Below are positions 44,013 through 57,163 of a stretch of DNA of 64,000 nt, in pieces. The position numbers were made by a program, and so were the translations under genes. The first letter of the stretch is position 1. Each line of letters opens with the position of its first letter. The stretch covers positions 38,445,465-38,509,464 of the forward strand of contig OX392536.1 of assembly GCA_947623455.1 (NCBI GenBank), written 5' to 3'. Under the pieces are notes generated by a model. The model did not search any database. It had not been told where the DNA came from and saw nothing but the letters and a program-made list of their open reading frames with translations. Source of the stretch: Mimachlamys varia (Eukaryota > Mollusca > Bivalvia > Pectinida > Pectinidae).

Positions 44013-47009
44013 TACACAAGCCTTTATCTACAAGTACATCAAGTAGTTAAAAATCGTAGTAGTTATGATTTCTTACCAACAGATACATTTTGTTATCATA
44101 CTTAGCACATGTTATTACGTGTGGGATTTCAGTTTGTAATTTGTTTGACAAAAAACATACCCATGTGTATCTAACACATATATAAGATATTAATGTGACA
44201 GTGTTAACATTAATGTGAAATACAATCAACAGATACTGTTAAATTCAATACTGAAATGTATTATGGGTTATAAAAAGAACCATGGAAGGTCAAATTCATA
44301 CTTATGACCTACGTCATATTGATGCAATCCTATATCACGGAAATGAAACGAATGTATACATGTACCTCATAAAACTACACTTTTATATCACTTAATGATT
44401 TACCTCATAGTTTAAATGTAGGAATTGTAAAAGGCAATTGAAAAAATGACGCCAACAAATCTCTGTACCGTTAATCAGAGTATTACTTAATATTACAGTG
44501 TTTATTTAACCATAATGTAAGAACAACATTCTGGTAATGATTAAGTTTCGCATAAATATATGATATACAATTTTAAAATGTTTGTAATGATACAATACAT
44601 ACATTTATAACGTAACTGACCCGTTCAGTCATGTCATACGGCCATGTCATAAATAACGTATTGCACACGTGTAATAACACTATTGTGACGTCATAATCAA
44701 ATGACGTCAAAGAAGAAATTTGCCTTTCTTATAGAGAATGAATTTGAGAGTTTTGCTGTCTTTTCTCATAAATATAAGTTATGTGATAAATATAATCTTA
44801 CTCTCGTGTCAATGTAATATGGAATTTATTAAACTCGTTAAATAATTTGATATGTCACTCGCCTAAAGGCTCCTGATATATTAAATTATTCAACTCGTTA
44901 AATAAATTCCTTATTACATCCACACTCGAGTAAGATCCTCTATGTATAAGTTTATATATTTTAACTTCAAAGTCATGTACAACATTGCTTATGTCGTTTA
45001 TCAGAATATAATTTAATATAGAGCAGAAACTAATCCCGGCCGGCCCACATACCCAATAATGTTTAAATAATGTTTGAATTTTACTAGGTGATAAATTGTC
45101 AAACCTCAAATATCCGATACGGATTATTTTTGAGTATATTTTTATGATCATTCAATTTTCATGACAGTGTAATATTTTGTTGTAGTGTAAATGATAGGGG
45201 CTCATTTATTTTCTTTTCCACATATAATAGCGCGTATGTAACAGCATAATAATCTTTCAACATATCTTGATGTCTCGCGGCCGTAATATTATAGTAACAA
45301 TATTATGTAGTATTTTATGTTTATAGTACTGTACCCTACCAACTAAAGGGTTTACGTAGGTCAACACCTCTACAAGCTAAATTAATGTGACTGATCATTT
45401 GTTAAACCATACATATCTGATGCTGTTTCCGGTCTGTGTCATGACAAATATTTTATTCTGTTGTATTCTATACATGTAGATATCTTGTAAAGAATTACAA
45501 AACAATATTCAATGCCTCGCTTTAAGTGTGTTGTGATTATCCAACACAACAGTTAAATTACATGTGATTTTGTCACTTATCAAAATATCACCCCGAGAAA
45601 AATAGATTTATTTAATTATATGTAATATGTTATGTTTGTATTATTTTGCACAACTCAACTAAAGGGGTTAGAGGTCAAAATTATAGGTCAACCTCACTAT
45701 CGGTTAACTCCAAAATATGTTCACGTAATTTGAATTTGTAAGTTGAGTTATATCACACATATATTCTAATATTAATATTGATTTTGAACTGATATTTTTA
45801 TTTCAATATGAAGTAATGTTGTGAGGAAAGGGAAATAACCCAATGATATAACGATTTTATAAGTAATATTTGTAACAATAATTTTACTTGTCTGTTTTTA
45901 GTGTCTCATAAGTCAACAAATTTTATGGCTGGGTATTGATCGTTTTTTATTTGCATATTTTATGAATATGATTTCTATTTTATTGTTGATCAATGCATGC
46001 CACTTTAAAGGCCCAATATACGTAACTTTAGGCAAAACTTGAAGCGAAAATCAAGCCTTATAACTTTTTATTATTATAGATTTAGTTAAGATTAACTGAT
46101 ATCAGCAATATTCAAGATGAGTTATTACGCGGTTACAGGTACATCAGTAGTTGAAACTCGGTATTTGTAAACACGCGTCCTTTTTGAACTGTCTTTTAAC
46201 TTCGGTTTGTTGTTGAAGGGGGCCCCACCTGAATCATTTTCAATTCTTAGGATTTTTCTATCAAGAGTTTCTTGTTAGTTACCGCTCAGGTTTACTTCGT
46301 TTCAGGCTTAATTTTGCATGGTTATCAACTGGATTTTTTTCAGAATTTTTCAGAATCACGAAAAATTTCCTGAAGTTACGTATATTGGGCCTTTGACAAA
46401 ATATTATTTATCTTTATCTTATCTTATATAGATAATATGTAAGGCTCTATACACAGACGACATGTATATAATGACTTATATTTATTTATTTATCTATTTA
46501 TGTATTTATAGGCACTTTGGTATCATTATATTTTAGCTAAATGTATTATTGTGATTGTAAGGCTTTCTTTATTTGTGCACTACAAATAAAAAATATTATC
46601 TGCATGCTGTGAAGCGCATTAGAGTTATTTTACAAATTATTTAAAGCGTTACATAAATGTAGTATATTATTATACGTATAATTCAGAAGATAATATAGGT
46701 TAAAAAAGACGCGGTCCTCTTATTTTCTTTATGATGATCTTTCATAATTTCCAGACAAATGTCTTATAACTTCAATGCCGAAATGCCGAGTGATGTCAGT
46801 AGATTTGACAAATTACAATGTGCGTTGTTGTTAGATCACAAATTCCTTACAAATTCATATACAGGTAACTCACAAATATTGAGGGTCATTGTACCACATT
46901 CTTTCATAACAACAATGCTATCACTCAACCATTAAAGGTGTCTCGAAGTTATACGTTCACTTAAATAAATATCCATGTGTAGTAAAATTTCCATTTTTGT
47001 TGTCTACAG
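44013..47009 (+). other. Unit B sequence upstream of TRIM gene 4; no other gene
   Basis: Counterpart of 33691-36154. It contains the MITE at 46007-46394 and a (TATT)n-like microsatellite at about 46,480-46,515. Probably intron if the candidate 5' exon is real. Confidence 0.5.
46007..46394. mobile_element. 388-bp MITE with inverted ends 'aaaggcccaatatacgtaac'
   Basis: Left AAAGGCCCAATATACGTAAC is mirrored by GTTACGTATATTGGGCCTTT. The unit A counterpart (about 35,845) lacks it, so it inserted after the duplication or was lost from A. A truncated relative lies at 3560-3808. Confidence 0.9.
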
Positions 47010-47031
47010 AAACCACAACTTCTCTAACGTG

Positions 47032-49020
47032 ATGGCTGAAGGAGGATCGTCTCATGAAGTTTCTGACATCTCCAGACCTAAGATAGATCCTCATTTGTCA
47101 GACTGTCCAATCTGTCTGGAACAGCTACACCAACCCAAGTCGCTCCCCTGTCTTCATTCCTTCTGCCAGGAATGTCTGTCCACCTTCATCAACACGGACA
47201 TGTCGGGAAAGATGGCGTCGGCCACTTCCTTCCCATGTCCAGTTTGTAGGAAGATGACTCAGCCCCCCAATCCGTCTGAGGATAAGGAGAAATGGGCCGA
47301 ACAATTCCCAACGAATGATTTGATTAAAGACCTGATGAAGATTACAGAACGTGAGCCGATTTACTGTAAACCTTGTGATAAAAAAGGAAATACGGGGACG
47401 CCTGCAACAATCTGGTGTAAGACATGCAACGTCCTGTTCTGTGATAGCTGTAAACTCGAACATCATGATTTGCTTCACGAAGGATGTGAAACAGTCGAGG
47501 TAACTGGAGAAGATATTATGGTCCAGGGACAAGTAACAAAACAGGTCAGATGTAGAAAACACACCAAGAAGATGGATTACTATTGTGAGGATGACCAGAC
47601 ACTTGGCTGTAGTAAATGCATTACCATAGATCACAGACGATGTGACCTCGTTACAACGACTCAAGAATATTGTGACAAACTGAAGAGGGATTCACGACTG
47701 GACGACTTGAAGGCGTCACTGAAGAAAACCACAGATTCCATTGAGTTACTGGTCAAAGAGTTTGGTGAACAACTTCAGACTCTGTTAGAAGACCAAGACA
47801 CCGGCTTGAAGAGTTTAGCTGATCTACGACAACAGATTGACACACGACTGGATGTCATGCAGAAAAATGTCACTGACGAATTAATAGCAACTTACAAAGA
47901 AGAGAAAGAGAATCTTGAGATGTATATGCAGAAATGTGAACGACTGATGTTTTCTATTCAGAACACAATAGAGTCTTCCGGGACTGCAGTTCAGATGAAG
48001 GACAGTGTGGACACGATCTTGTTGTATCAGAGGGGCCAAGCGGAAGTTACGTCTTACGAGGACCTAGTAACAGAAATGAGGAAGAATTTCACCTCAGTCC
48101 GAATCAAACACATCGTCGACCCGAATCTCCAAACGTTGGATGAGGACAACCCATTGTCTATGGGCAAAATCAACATAGAGAGGACTCCGCATTGCCTATC
48201 CGGTCCGTTGTCGCCTCCCTTGTCAGAATGTGGAGTGATTGGGGTAGGCAAGTTCTGTATCAAGTGTCCATCAGATACCTCAGATTGCCATGCACCTGGT
48301 GTCGTTTATTTACCGGATGATCATATTGTTATAGGAGATTATAACAACAAAAAGATCAAATTGTTCACAGCTTCAGGGAAATGTGAAGATGAACTGAAGC
48401 TGCAAGGAAAACCACATGACATGTGTCGTGTGGATGACCACACTGTAGCAGTCGCTAACGTAGTTGAGCCTGTCATATACGTCATCAAAGTTGAGTCCTT
48501 TAAACTAACTCTGACGTCAGATATAAATCTCTCGAACGGTAAATATCCCTGGGGTATCTCTTCTACAGCTGACGGGTTCTGTGTGAGTTCTTGGCAGGAG
48601 TTGTACAATACACAACAAGATGGTAGTACGAAACATGTACAAACTTACCCTTTCCATTGTTATCATCTTGCGAGTGACTCGAGGAAACAATACATATATG
48701 GCACACAGGGTACATCCACGCACGGCGAAGTAGCTGTATACAGACTGACGAAGGGAATTCGTACGGATATTGCGAAAGTTGGTGTCCTACAGAACGCGTT
48801 AGGAGTAGACGTCGACGGTGAGGGCAACGTGTACGTATGCGGACGGGAGTCAAACAACGTGGTACAAATGTCGAGGGATGGGACCAACGTCAAGGAACTG
48901 CTGACGTCATCAGACGGTGTAGACAAGCCGAGAGCGATATCTGTTTGTGGGGACAAGTTTGTAGTAACAAACCAGTCGTCACAGAACATGAACTATTTAC
49001 AGGTCTTTAAACTTAACTGA
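47032..49020 (+). CDS. TRIM gene 4: RING / B-box / coiled-coil / NHL-like protein, 662 aa
   Basis: Probable E3 ubiquitin ligase, paired with TRIM gene 3. The acceptor AG at 47008-47009 follows 'ccatttttgttgtctac'; the first ATG in the exon is 47032 (MAEGGSSHEVSD). RING C25-C72 is complete (CPIC, CLHSFCQEC, CPVC). B-box 1 keeps all ligands, ending in HHDLLH. B-box 2 is CRKH...CEDD...C..C...DHRRC, with Asp in place of His at a position where B-boxes accept either. Coiled coil about 215-335; NHL-like propeller about 375-662 with VDVDGEGNVYVCGRESNNV. A possible AATAAA lies at 49712. Roughly 85-90% identical to gene 3 by eye, the differences being concentrated in the B-box region. Confidence 0.94.
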   Translation: MAEGGSSHEVSDISRPKIDPHLSDCPICLEQLHQPKSLPCLHSFCQECLSTFINTDMSGKMASATSFPCPVCRKMTQPPNPSEDKEKWAEQFPTNDLIKDLMKITEREPIYCKPCDKKGNTGTPATIWCKTCNVLFCDSCKLEHHDLLHEGCETVEVTGEDIMVQGQVTKQVRCRKHTKKMDYYCEDDQTLGCSKCITIDHRRCDLVTTTQEYCDKLKRDSRLDDLKASLKKTTDSIELLVKEFGEQLQTLLEDQDTGLKSLADLRQQIDTRLDVMQKNVTDELIATYKEEKENLEMYMQKCERLMFSIQNTIESSGTAVQMKDSVDTILLYQRGQAEVTSYEDLVTEMRKNFTSVRIKHIVDPNLQTLDEDNPLSMGKINIERTPHCLSGPLSPPLSECGVIGVGKFCIKCPSDTSDCHAPGVVYLPDDHIVIGDYNNKKIKLFTASGKCEDELKLQGKPHDMCRVDDHTVAVANVVEPVIYVIKVESFKLTLTSDINLSNGKYPWGISSTADGFCVSSWQELYNTQQDGSTKHVQTYPFHCYHLASDSRKQYIYGTQGTSTHGEVAVYRLTKGIRTDIAKVGVLQNALGVDVDGEGNVYVCGRESNNVVQMSRDGTNVKELLTSSDGVDKPRAISVCGDKFVVTNQSSQNMNYLQVFKLN

Positions 49021-51879
49021 TGACTAACAACGGTAGGATTGTACCTGTATAGACAAATAAGACACCGACAGCATTAGGCTAGCAGTGTACTATTTAATCA
49101 ATATGAAAGTAAAACCTATACCATAACTACAGTAAGATCGTGTCTGTGACATCACTGAGGAATACCAAAAGTTTTGTCAAACAAGTGCAACTATAGACAG
49201 ACTAGTCTTTGTTCGTATTACATGGTCAGTTTTACTCATACAAAGTATCAAGTTTTCGAATTGGAAAATATTTCAATGTATCTCATACAAATTCATTTGT
49301 GTAGATAGTATATGGTATTTCTAAACCAAGGATTCATAGTCATGCTTAAGTAAAACGGTAGTCGTTGTGGTTTAGTTTTTGATGTACCTGTGTGATATAC
49401 ATTTGTATGTATTAACCAAATACTATGGATATTTTTTACTTATAGTAGTAATGTATTTTCGTGGTTCTGTAAATCTGACGTATGGGATATATTTTGTTCG
49501 TTCTGTGATAAAGTACAGATTAATATTTTCTATGGTTAATGTTTTAAACGTCTTTCTGGAATTTGAATATTTCGTTCAGAGAACCATTTATGCTCACAAG
49601 TTGCTATCCTATATTGATGCCTAATATTTCATACAAATGGTCTGTTTTTCATGATCTACACATTGCCATTGAAAAGACAACGTGGAAAACAATGTGGGGC
49701 TGACTTAAACAAATAAACTATATATTCTATGACTAAATTAACAAAAAAATAAGAATAAAGCTTTAATTTGGTTAAGTACATGCTTCCTATATGATGAACT
49801 CAACGTTGCAATATAGGATATCGAGATTTATCAATCGTCATATTTGTGAACTCTGAGTGTCTAGTTTATTGACCTGCCGTTTATATTTTGCATCGATGAT
49901 ATGTTTCTCATTCTACCTCGTCGAATAAGCTGGCTTAGAGTTGGTAACTGTTCTAGGAATATCAATGAAGAATAGTTAATGAAGATGTCAAGTAATATTG
50001 CCTTGTGACGTCCTCTTCCTATCTAACGTCCTTGTAAATAGCAGACATGAGAAGAAATGTCGTGATAGCTGATCACCAGGTTTGTCTGTATTCTTCTCTG
50101 TTTATTTTTCAAATTGTAAATGGCAGTTGGTAAAGACCTTTTCACATACAAGATAAAACGTATCGGGGAGGGGGTCTTTTGTTTACGTTGTAAAATGCCC
50201 ATGCGACTGAGGTTAAAGTGTATACGGTTTCAATTTGGGCAAACTAAATAAATTTATATCATCATACGCGGAAAAAAATGGTTTTCATACCCCTAATCTA
50301 TAAAATACGAAGTTACAAATATTATCGGGTCGGTACCCCGGTATTGAATTTGATACGAATCAAAATAACTGCATAACCGAAGTCATCAATTAAGAAAAAA
50401 AAATCCATATAAATGTATGTCCCATGCCTGCAGTTGTCTTGAAAATGTCAACGAACCTTTTGCATTTACAAAAAGAAAGAAAGGTAAAATAAAAACGGAG
50501 CTATCATAATATATTTAAATGAATTAGTATTGGACAATTACATAAGTATCTCGACAAGTTCTCTTGAAGACATTGAGTTGTAAAACAAAATCGGAATCAT
50601 TTCATTTTATTGTTTTACTTTTCAACGCATGCACGCGTTTTATGAAATCATTCTAAATGATGATTCGTGAATCTAACTTTTTACAGAAATTAAGGTTTGC
50701 CCCATGGTTGTCATCGTCGGAAACACACATGACACTGCACTTAGACGTAAGAGTGCATAGTTGTATATATATCCCGTAACCATTTGTACCGGTCTCAGTC
50801 AGGTACTGACGTCGATAAATGATGCAAAGATGACAACATATAAGTCTTCATATAAATATCGTGTGTAATTTACGTCTGATTATTAATGTGAATGGGATTC
50901 ATTAAATTTATACACGGACTTAATCTCCGACTGTCTATTTCATGCTGTTTTCAAGAACGTTTCCATTGATTTTGTGAATGTGTACCAAATGGGGTAGCAT
51001 AATGCAGGGTAGCGTACCAACTGTGCTAGCGTGATGTTATGCATTTTTTGTTTGCATGTAATTACGATGAATATTATGTTGTTTACCCATTTAATTATGT
51101 TTAATAAATTCGTCCACAATCACGAGTGGCGAAACTGAATGTCTCAGTACACAACGCTAGTAAATATTCTTTTAAGATATGTTTGCTGATATATCAGTTA
51201 TATAATATAATGTATGTTGTTTCTGAGTATATACATTTGAAGTTTATTCATACAGACGCATATATTCCCTGCTAAAGAAACTGTATTCTTGACCGAGACG
51301 TATACGGAAACCATTTTTAATATAAAATGCGATTTGTTTTCTCTGTTACCCCAGACAAACTGACTGTCGTATAGGCTGTTCCGATCTGCGTTAGCTGTCC
51401 ACGTACTTGGTTCTAATATAGAAGCTTATTATTCTAAATCATTACTGAATAAAAACCAATCAGCCAAAATCACAAAGCGTGTTGTCAGACTTGCTCAATT
51501 CAATATTGCCATTTTTTTTATCTCATTTGTTTTTATTTGATTTGGAATCTAAAGACTAAATATATAGGAAACGGGACATCATCACTCATTATGTCATTGG
51601 TGACAGACTGGTTTCGGTTGGCTGCGTTTCTATCGAGTTATAAGCCGATGCACCGTGTATTATGTCACGCGTGGATGATAAATGAATTATCCTTATTTAC
51701 ATTTGATATCACTCCATTAAATATTTCAATGAAATAATGACCTACTGCAAAAGCATTAGTTTTAGTTGACTTGGGTCTAATTAGTTGATAATTCCTTCAG
51801 GTAGGATTAACAACAAACAGAGTGATCAAGTGCATTATAATTATGAACATTGCATAGAAATAAATGAACAGTTTATTTT
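49021..51879 (+). other. Unit B 3' flank of TRIM gene 4
   Basis: 3' UTR and non-coding DNA, nearly identical to 38163-41059. Nothing further recognised. Confidence 0.6.
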
Positions 51880-52033
51880 AGGATAAACTTGAATCTATTT
51901 TTTATGTTATGGAGGTATAACACAAAAAACCGAAGTGTACTCTAAATAAACTGCGAAGCGGTTTATGACTAGAGTACACTCCGGTTTTTTGTTATAACCC
52001 CATAACATAAAAACTAGATTCAAGTTAATCCTT
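51880..52033. mobile_element. ~154-bp foldback MITE, unit B copy
   Basis: Arms 'aggataaacttgaatctatt' and 'ctagattcaagttaatcctt' with 'agtgtactc'/'gagtacact' near the loop. The loop is slightly longer than in unit A. Confidence 0.88.
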
Positions 52034-52410
52034 ATAATTTAATTGATACCCTGCAAAACTTCAATTTATTGATGGACCCTTTTCTCTTACAAATTAATAC
52101 GCTGCTGCATCAGCCATTCAAAAGCGACATTATAAACGGCAACGTCATTTTTTACGTTTTGGGCTGATAACATAATTTTTTAAATCAATGAAAAAGCTTG
52201 TTTCAAACAAAATTAAATTATATATATATAAATTAATCAACAGTATCCTCATAATTTCTTTTGTAAGCACAAGAATAAAATATTGTAGTTGAAATGCTTC
52301 AAGTCACTTTAGGTTTAAATTCATAAAAAAATAATATGAGGCAGATAATTTATCGAAATTTAAACGAAAAGAAAACATAAAATCTGGATGTCATTAATCT
52401 GGATGTCATT

Positions 52411-53204
52411 TTAATGACTGTCAATGTGTTATCTTTCATTCTTCCTGACAAATATATATACAATGTATAAGTGTGTGTATTTGGGGGAATGGGGAGGGAG
52501 AGGTAATTTGCATCGGGTCTGCACGTGAATATATATTAATTTGATCACCATAGGCCGAGTTGACATTAAGGACAAAGACGGAATTTACTCTGCAGACTCT
52601 AACGTCTAAGTACCTAAGGGTAAGTAATTTAAGAGGTGCAAGTCGTTTACATAATTTCAAATATTTTTGAAATTGTTAATGTTTATGTTATTAATGATCT
52701 AGGCATAGCAAACAATTCAGAGGAAGTCGGAAAAAATACAATGAAGTATAAACATACATGAATTTTAAACGAGAAAATGATAAATCATTAACCATAGTAA
52801 AGATTTCGATGAGTGAACAGTAAAATAAACATTTCGTCTTGAAAATAGATCCTTTGGGAATATGTGAGATATGCAGATGGACTGTGTTTACTGTATTAAT
52901 GTTTATTGTATGAAGAAAGAAACCAAGTATTTAAAAGACAATAGCAGTAATTCAAAATAAAATAAAGACTAATATATGCATTTCACCAGCTTATTATAAA
53001 CGAGTAAATTAATACCGGCGCCTTGAATATACCCATTTTCCATTGTAGTTATCCCAGATAACCGAAACAAAAGTTAATCCTTGATTAACCCGCCAATGTC
53101 CAAACCGAGATTTATTAGTTAAATCATAGAACGCTTCATATCTAGCTTAACTTGTATAATGATCTTTGCAAATCAAATTGCTGTTAAGATGTGTATTAAC
53201 TGCC
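52411..53204. other. Intergenic, no gene seen
   Basis: Unique-looking sequence after the end of unit B. The 74-codon minus frame at 52436-52660 has no recognisable features. Confidence 0.45.
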
Positions 53205-54945
53205 TTCTTTGGTCAGTGTAACTAGGCCGAGCAATGGGGATACAGCATGCATGGACAATTTATTCTTAAGTGTCACCAGGCCGAGTAATAGAGATACTAC
53301 ATGCATAGACAATTTATTCTTAAGTGTTACTAGGCCTAGCAATATAGATACAACATGTATAGACAATTTATTCTTAAGTGTTACTAGGCCTAGCAATATA
53401 GATACAACATGTACCGGGTATAGACAATTTAATCATAAGTATTACTAGGCCTAGCAATATAGATACAACATGTATAGACAATTTATTCTTAAGTGTTACT
53501 AGGCCTAGCAATATAGATACAGCATGTATAGACAATTTATTCGTAAGTGTTACTAAGCCTAGCAATATAGATACAACATGTATTGACAATTTATTCTTAA
53601 GTGTTACTAGGCCTAGCAATATAGATACAACATGTATAGACAATTTATTCTTAAGTGTTACTAGGCCTAGCAATATAGATACAACATGTACCGGGTATAG
53701 ACAATTTAATCATAAGTATTACTAGGCCTAGCAATATAGATACGACATGTATAGACAATTTATTCTTAAGTGTTACTAGGCCTAGCAATATAGATACAGC
53801 ATGTATAGACAATTTATTCTTAAGTATTACTAGGCCGAGCAATAGAAATGCAGCATATATAGACAATTCATTTATTACTAGGCCAAGCAATAGAGATGCA
53901 GCATGCATAGACAGTTTATTTTTAAGTATTACTAGGCCTAGCAATATAGATACAACATGAATAGACAATTTATTCTTAAGTGTTACTAGGCCTAGCAATA
54001 TAGATACAGCATGTATAGACAATTTATTCTTAAGTATTACTAGGCCGAGCAATAGAAATGCAGCATATATAGACATTTCATTTATTACTAGGCCAAGCAA
54101 TAGAGATGCAGCATGCATAGACGGTTTATTTTTAAGTATTACTAGGCCTAGCAATAGAGATGCAGCATGCATATAGAGATATAGCATGCATAGACAGTTT
54201 ATTTTTAAGTATTACTAGGCCTAGCAATATAGATACAACATGAATAGACAATTTATTCTTAAGTGTTACTAGGCCTAGCAATATAGATACAACATGTATA
54301 GACAGTTTATTTTTAAGTATTACTAGGCCTAGCAATATAGATACAACATGTATAGACAGTTTATTTTTAAGTATTACTAGGCCTAACAATAGAGATGCAG
54401 CATGCATAGACAGTTTATTTTTAAGTATTACTAGGCCTAGCAATAGAGATATAGCATGCATAGACAGTTTATTTTTAAGTATTACTAGGCCGGGCAATGA
54501 AGATACAGCATGTATAAACAGTTTATTCTTAAGTATTACTAGGCCTAGCAATAGAGATACAGCATGAATAGACAGTTTATTCTTAAGTATTACTAGGCCG
54601 GGCAATAGAGATGCAGCATGTATAGACAGTTTATTCTTAAGTATTACTAGGCCTAGCAATAGAGATACAGCATGTATAGACAGTTTATTCTTAAGTATTA
54701 CTAGGCCTAGCAATAGAGATACAGCATTTATAGACAGTTTATTCTTAAGTATTACTAGGCCTAGCAATAGAGATGCAGCATGTATAGACAGTTTATTCTT
54801 AAGTATTACTAGGCCTAGCAATAGAGATACAGCATGTATAGACAATTTATTCTTAAGTATTACTAGGTCTAGCAATAGAGATACAGCATGTATAGACAGT
54901 TTATTCTTAAGTATTACTAGGCCTAGCAATATAGATACAATATAA
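53205..54945 (-). repeat. 54-bp satellite, ~32 units, with an 18-residue periodic open frame on the minus strand
   Basis: The unit is 'ttattcttaagtgttactag' + 'gcctagcaatatagatacaa' + 'catgtatagacaat' (54 bp). The minus strand reads LLLGLVILKNKLSIHAVS repeatedly, open for 278 codons at 54132-54968 and for shorter stretches elsewhere. The plus strand is also open in places (SVTRPSN...TTCIDNLFL). Higher-order structure is visible: a 'catgtaccgggtatag' variant recurs 277 bp apart and a short 'tagaaatgcagcatatatag' unit about 210 bp apart. Confidence 0.92.
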
Positions 54946-54949
54946 AAGG

Positions 54950-56812
54950 ACAACATCTTTATAGCCATTCTTGAAATAAAAGGCTGGCGACAGCACGTTT
55001 ACGTCGCTTATCGGTGACATTTAAATAAATGAAAATCGAACAGGATCAAAGGGTTTCCTGTACTTTAATTTAATCAATGTATTTCACAAAATCCGAAAGC
55101 GCTGCTTCAAAAATGCAAATATTAAATTTTCGTCATCGCAAAGCGATCACTATTCTTAATGTAACACAGAACCAGATTGTTCTGACATCCTTGATAGCTT
55201 AACACTTCGTCAACACTTTCATTGTCCCAGAATTCGGAACTCTTTTACACAAACAGTATATGTTTGGCACTGCTTGCTGGAGGTTCGGAATATTGGCTGT
55301 GAAAGAAAAGGATAGCTAAACGCATGTGTCTTGATAAATGAACCAACTAGAAATGTAAAGAATCCGTTCCCGTGCGATATAAAGCTTATCATGCCCATAC
55401 AGAGTCCTGGAATCTATTGCAGCACAGCAGTGGGTGGTACAGCTAATACAATAAAATATCCAAGTGGTTCTACCTGGGTAAATGGAGAACAGCCACGCTA
55501 CGTTGTAAGGATTTAACTGTATAATCACAAAATCATTGTATCTGAAATACCATTGATTAGTTATTAAGTTATATTCCACATTACGAATCAATTTCGCAAA
55601 ACGCATTATCACAGTTGAGATGGCATGAAGTGCTGTTTACACCAGTCCTTGCTCTAGTGTCTAAAGGCATGGCGCTGCCGCAATCCATCACACAGTTCAG
55701 TGGCCTTCAGGAGTCGGGGCTGGCTTGGGATATATACCTATATTCCGTACTGTCGACGGCACATCGGTGATGGAATCTCTCACTCGGGTAAGTTTAATTA
55801 TTTTGCTATTTTTGAACTCTGGTTATGTTATTTTTTGTATTCATATCTCAGTCCTATTTTTTATATCTTACTTCAACTATGTACAATACTACTACAATGT
55901 ACTAGTATTATCATTTCAACAATATTATTGTTTTTTAACGTTATCCCTCCCATGCGAAATATTTACCTTTTTAACTAAACTATTGAACACTTTTATATCA
56001 TTTGAAAAGACTCAAATCAATAGAAGATCAATTCCACTAATAAAAGTGACTTACATCAATTAAAAATAAATACGTTTGATACTGAAATACGAACCAACCT
56101 ACATTAGAACTGATAATCGACGACCTAGGGTAGAAGATAGATCCGTTTGTATCATTGAAATAGCAAAAAGATAATCGTCACGGAGTGATAAACGATTTTT
56201 GTTATTTTTTTTGTATCTACACTCGTCGATACCACGTCCCAGAGCTGGGACTCGAGGTAGTCGTTTTGAAACCATAGTGTCAAGCAAACTCGAAAAAAGT
56301 AACCTTATCTTACAAGAAAATGGCAAAATATCTCAATGCCTTCCACCAACACAAGCGTCTCGAAAGCATTGAGCTGTAGTTTTGTCTGACTGACATCAAC
56401 ATTTGTCAGGCGGAAGGAAAGTAAATGTGAGAATTAAGGGCGCTGTACATACCTACATACCTGGTATGTTTGGTGTTATTGTTAACCTTACTTTCTTCTT
56501 TAATTTTTCCATGAAATATCCTATCTGATATCACTTCTGTATCCCGAAGTAAAAACTCTCATCGACAGTCAGTTTTATTTATTTTTTGTTTGATGAATTT
56601 TGTTAGACGTCCAATTTTCGGAGAAATGGTGCTTACTTTTTTTGTCTGAATGCTATATTATTGAATACAAATGGATATCTTGAGTTAAATATGTCAAGAA
56701 TCCCGTTTGCAGACCAGAGGTACGTGTAACAATAGTACTGTATGTAAAAATGTATGGGGGTCTATATAAACACATCGACTCCCACCCAACCCCATATATT
56801 TTATATACCTAT
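54950..56812. other. Intergenic; two weak exon-like segments
   Basis: 55396-55504 (GIYCSTAVGGTANTIKYP..., followed by a GTAAGG donor-like site) and about 55,620-55,786 (ending 'tctcactcgg|gtaagt') have GC content above the surroundings and donor-like ends. No family is recognised and no acceptors are compelling, so they are noted only. Confidence 0.25.
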
Positions 56813-57163
56813 GGGCAAGTTTTATGGTCGCCATCTTTGTTTATGAGAAAACTATATCTTTAAGCGATATGAAGATGGACGTTTTGGAGTATGGTCATTA
56901 GTGTGTTTACTTGTTGTGATTGACAATGATGCTCGGTTCTCATTTTGAGAACTTGATGTTTACTTGGATGTAACATAGATTTACATGGCGGGTGACTTCG
57001 ATACAAAAGAAGACGCTTTCTCTTCCGGAACACCTGGTCTTATTATCTTGTGCTTTTACGAGAATCTCCATGTAAATCTTTCCTTTGTTCATATTTTGCT
57101 CCTGGTTTAATCGATGTTGAGTTTTGATTCTGATTTTGTTAACGCTTCGGTATTCTCTAATTT
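56813..57163 (+). repeat. Dispersed family D, copy D6 (opposite orientation)
   Basis: Reverse complement of D1-D3. It starts 'gggcaagttttatggtcgcc' and passes through 'atgaagatggacgttttgga' and 'ggaacacctggtcttattat' to 'cgcttcggtattctctaa'. Here the sense of the conserved peptide is on the plus strand, broken by frameshifts. Confidence 0.85.

Larger units (their letters stand above)
41566..52410 (+). repeat. Recent tandem segmental duplication, unit B (contains TRIM gene 4)
   Basis: Direct repeat of unit A, joined head to tail at about 41,565. It ends near 52,410 with a small local duplication of 'atctggatgtcatt'. Unit-B-specific sequence: about 41,905-43,375 (candidate TRIM 5' exon and a decayed coding-like stretch), MITE 46007-46394, and about 46,440-46,720. 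Confidence 0.9.
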
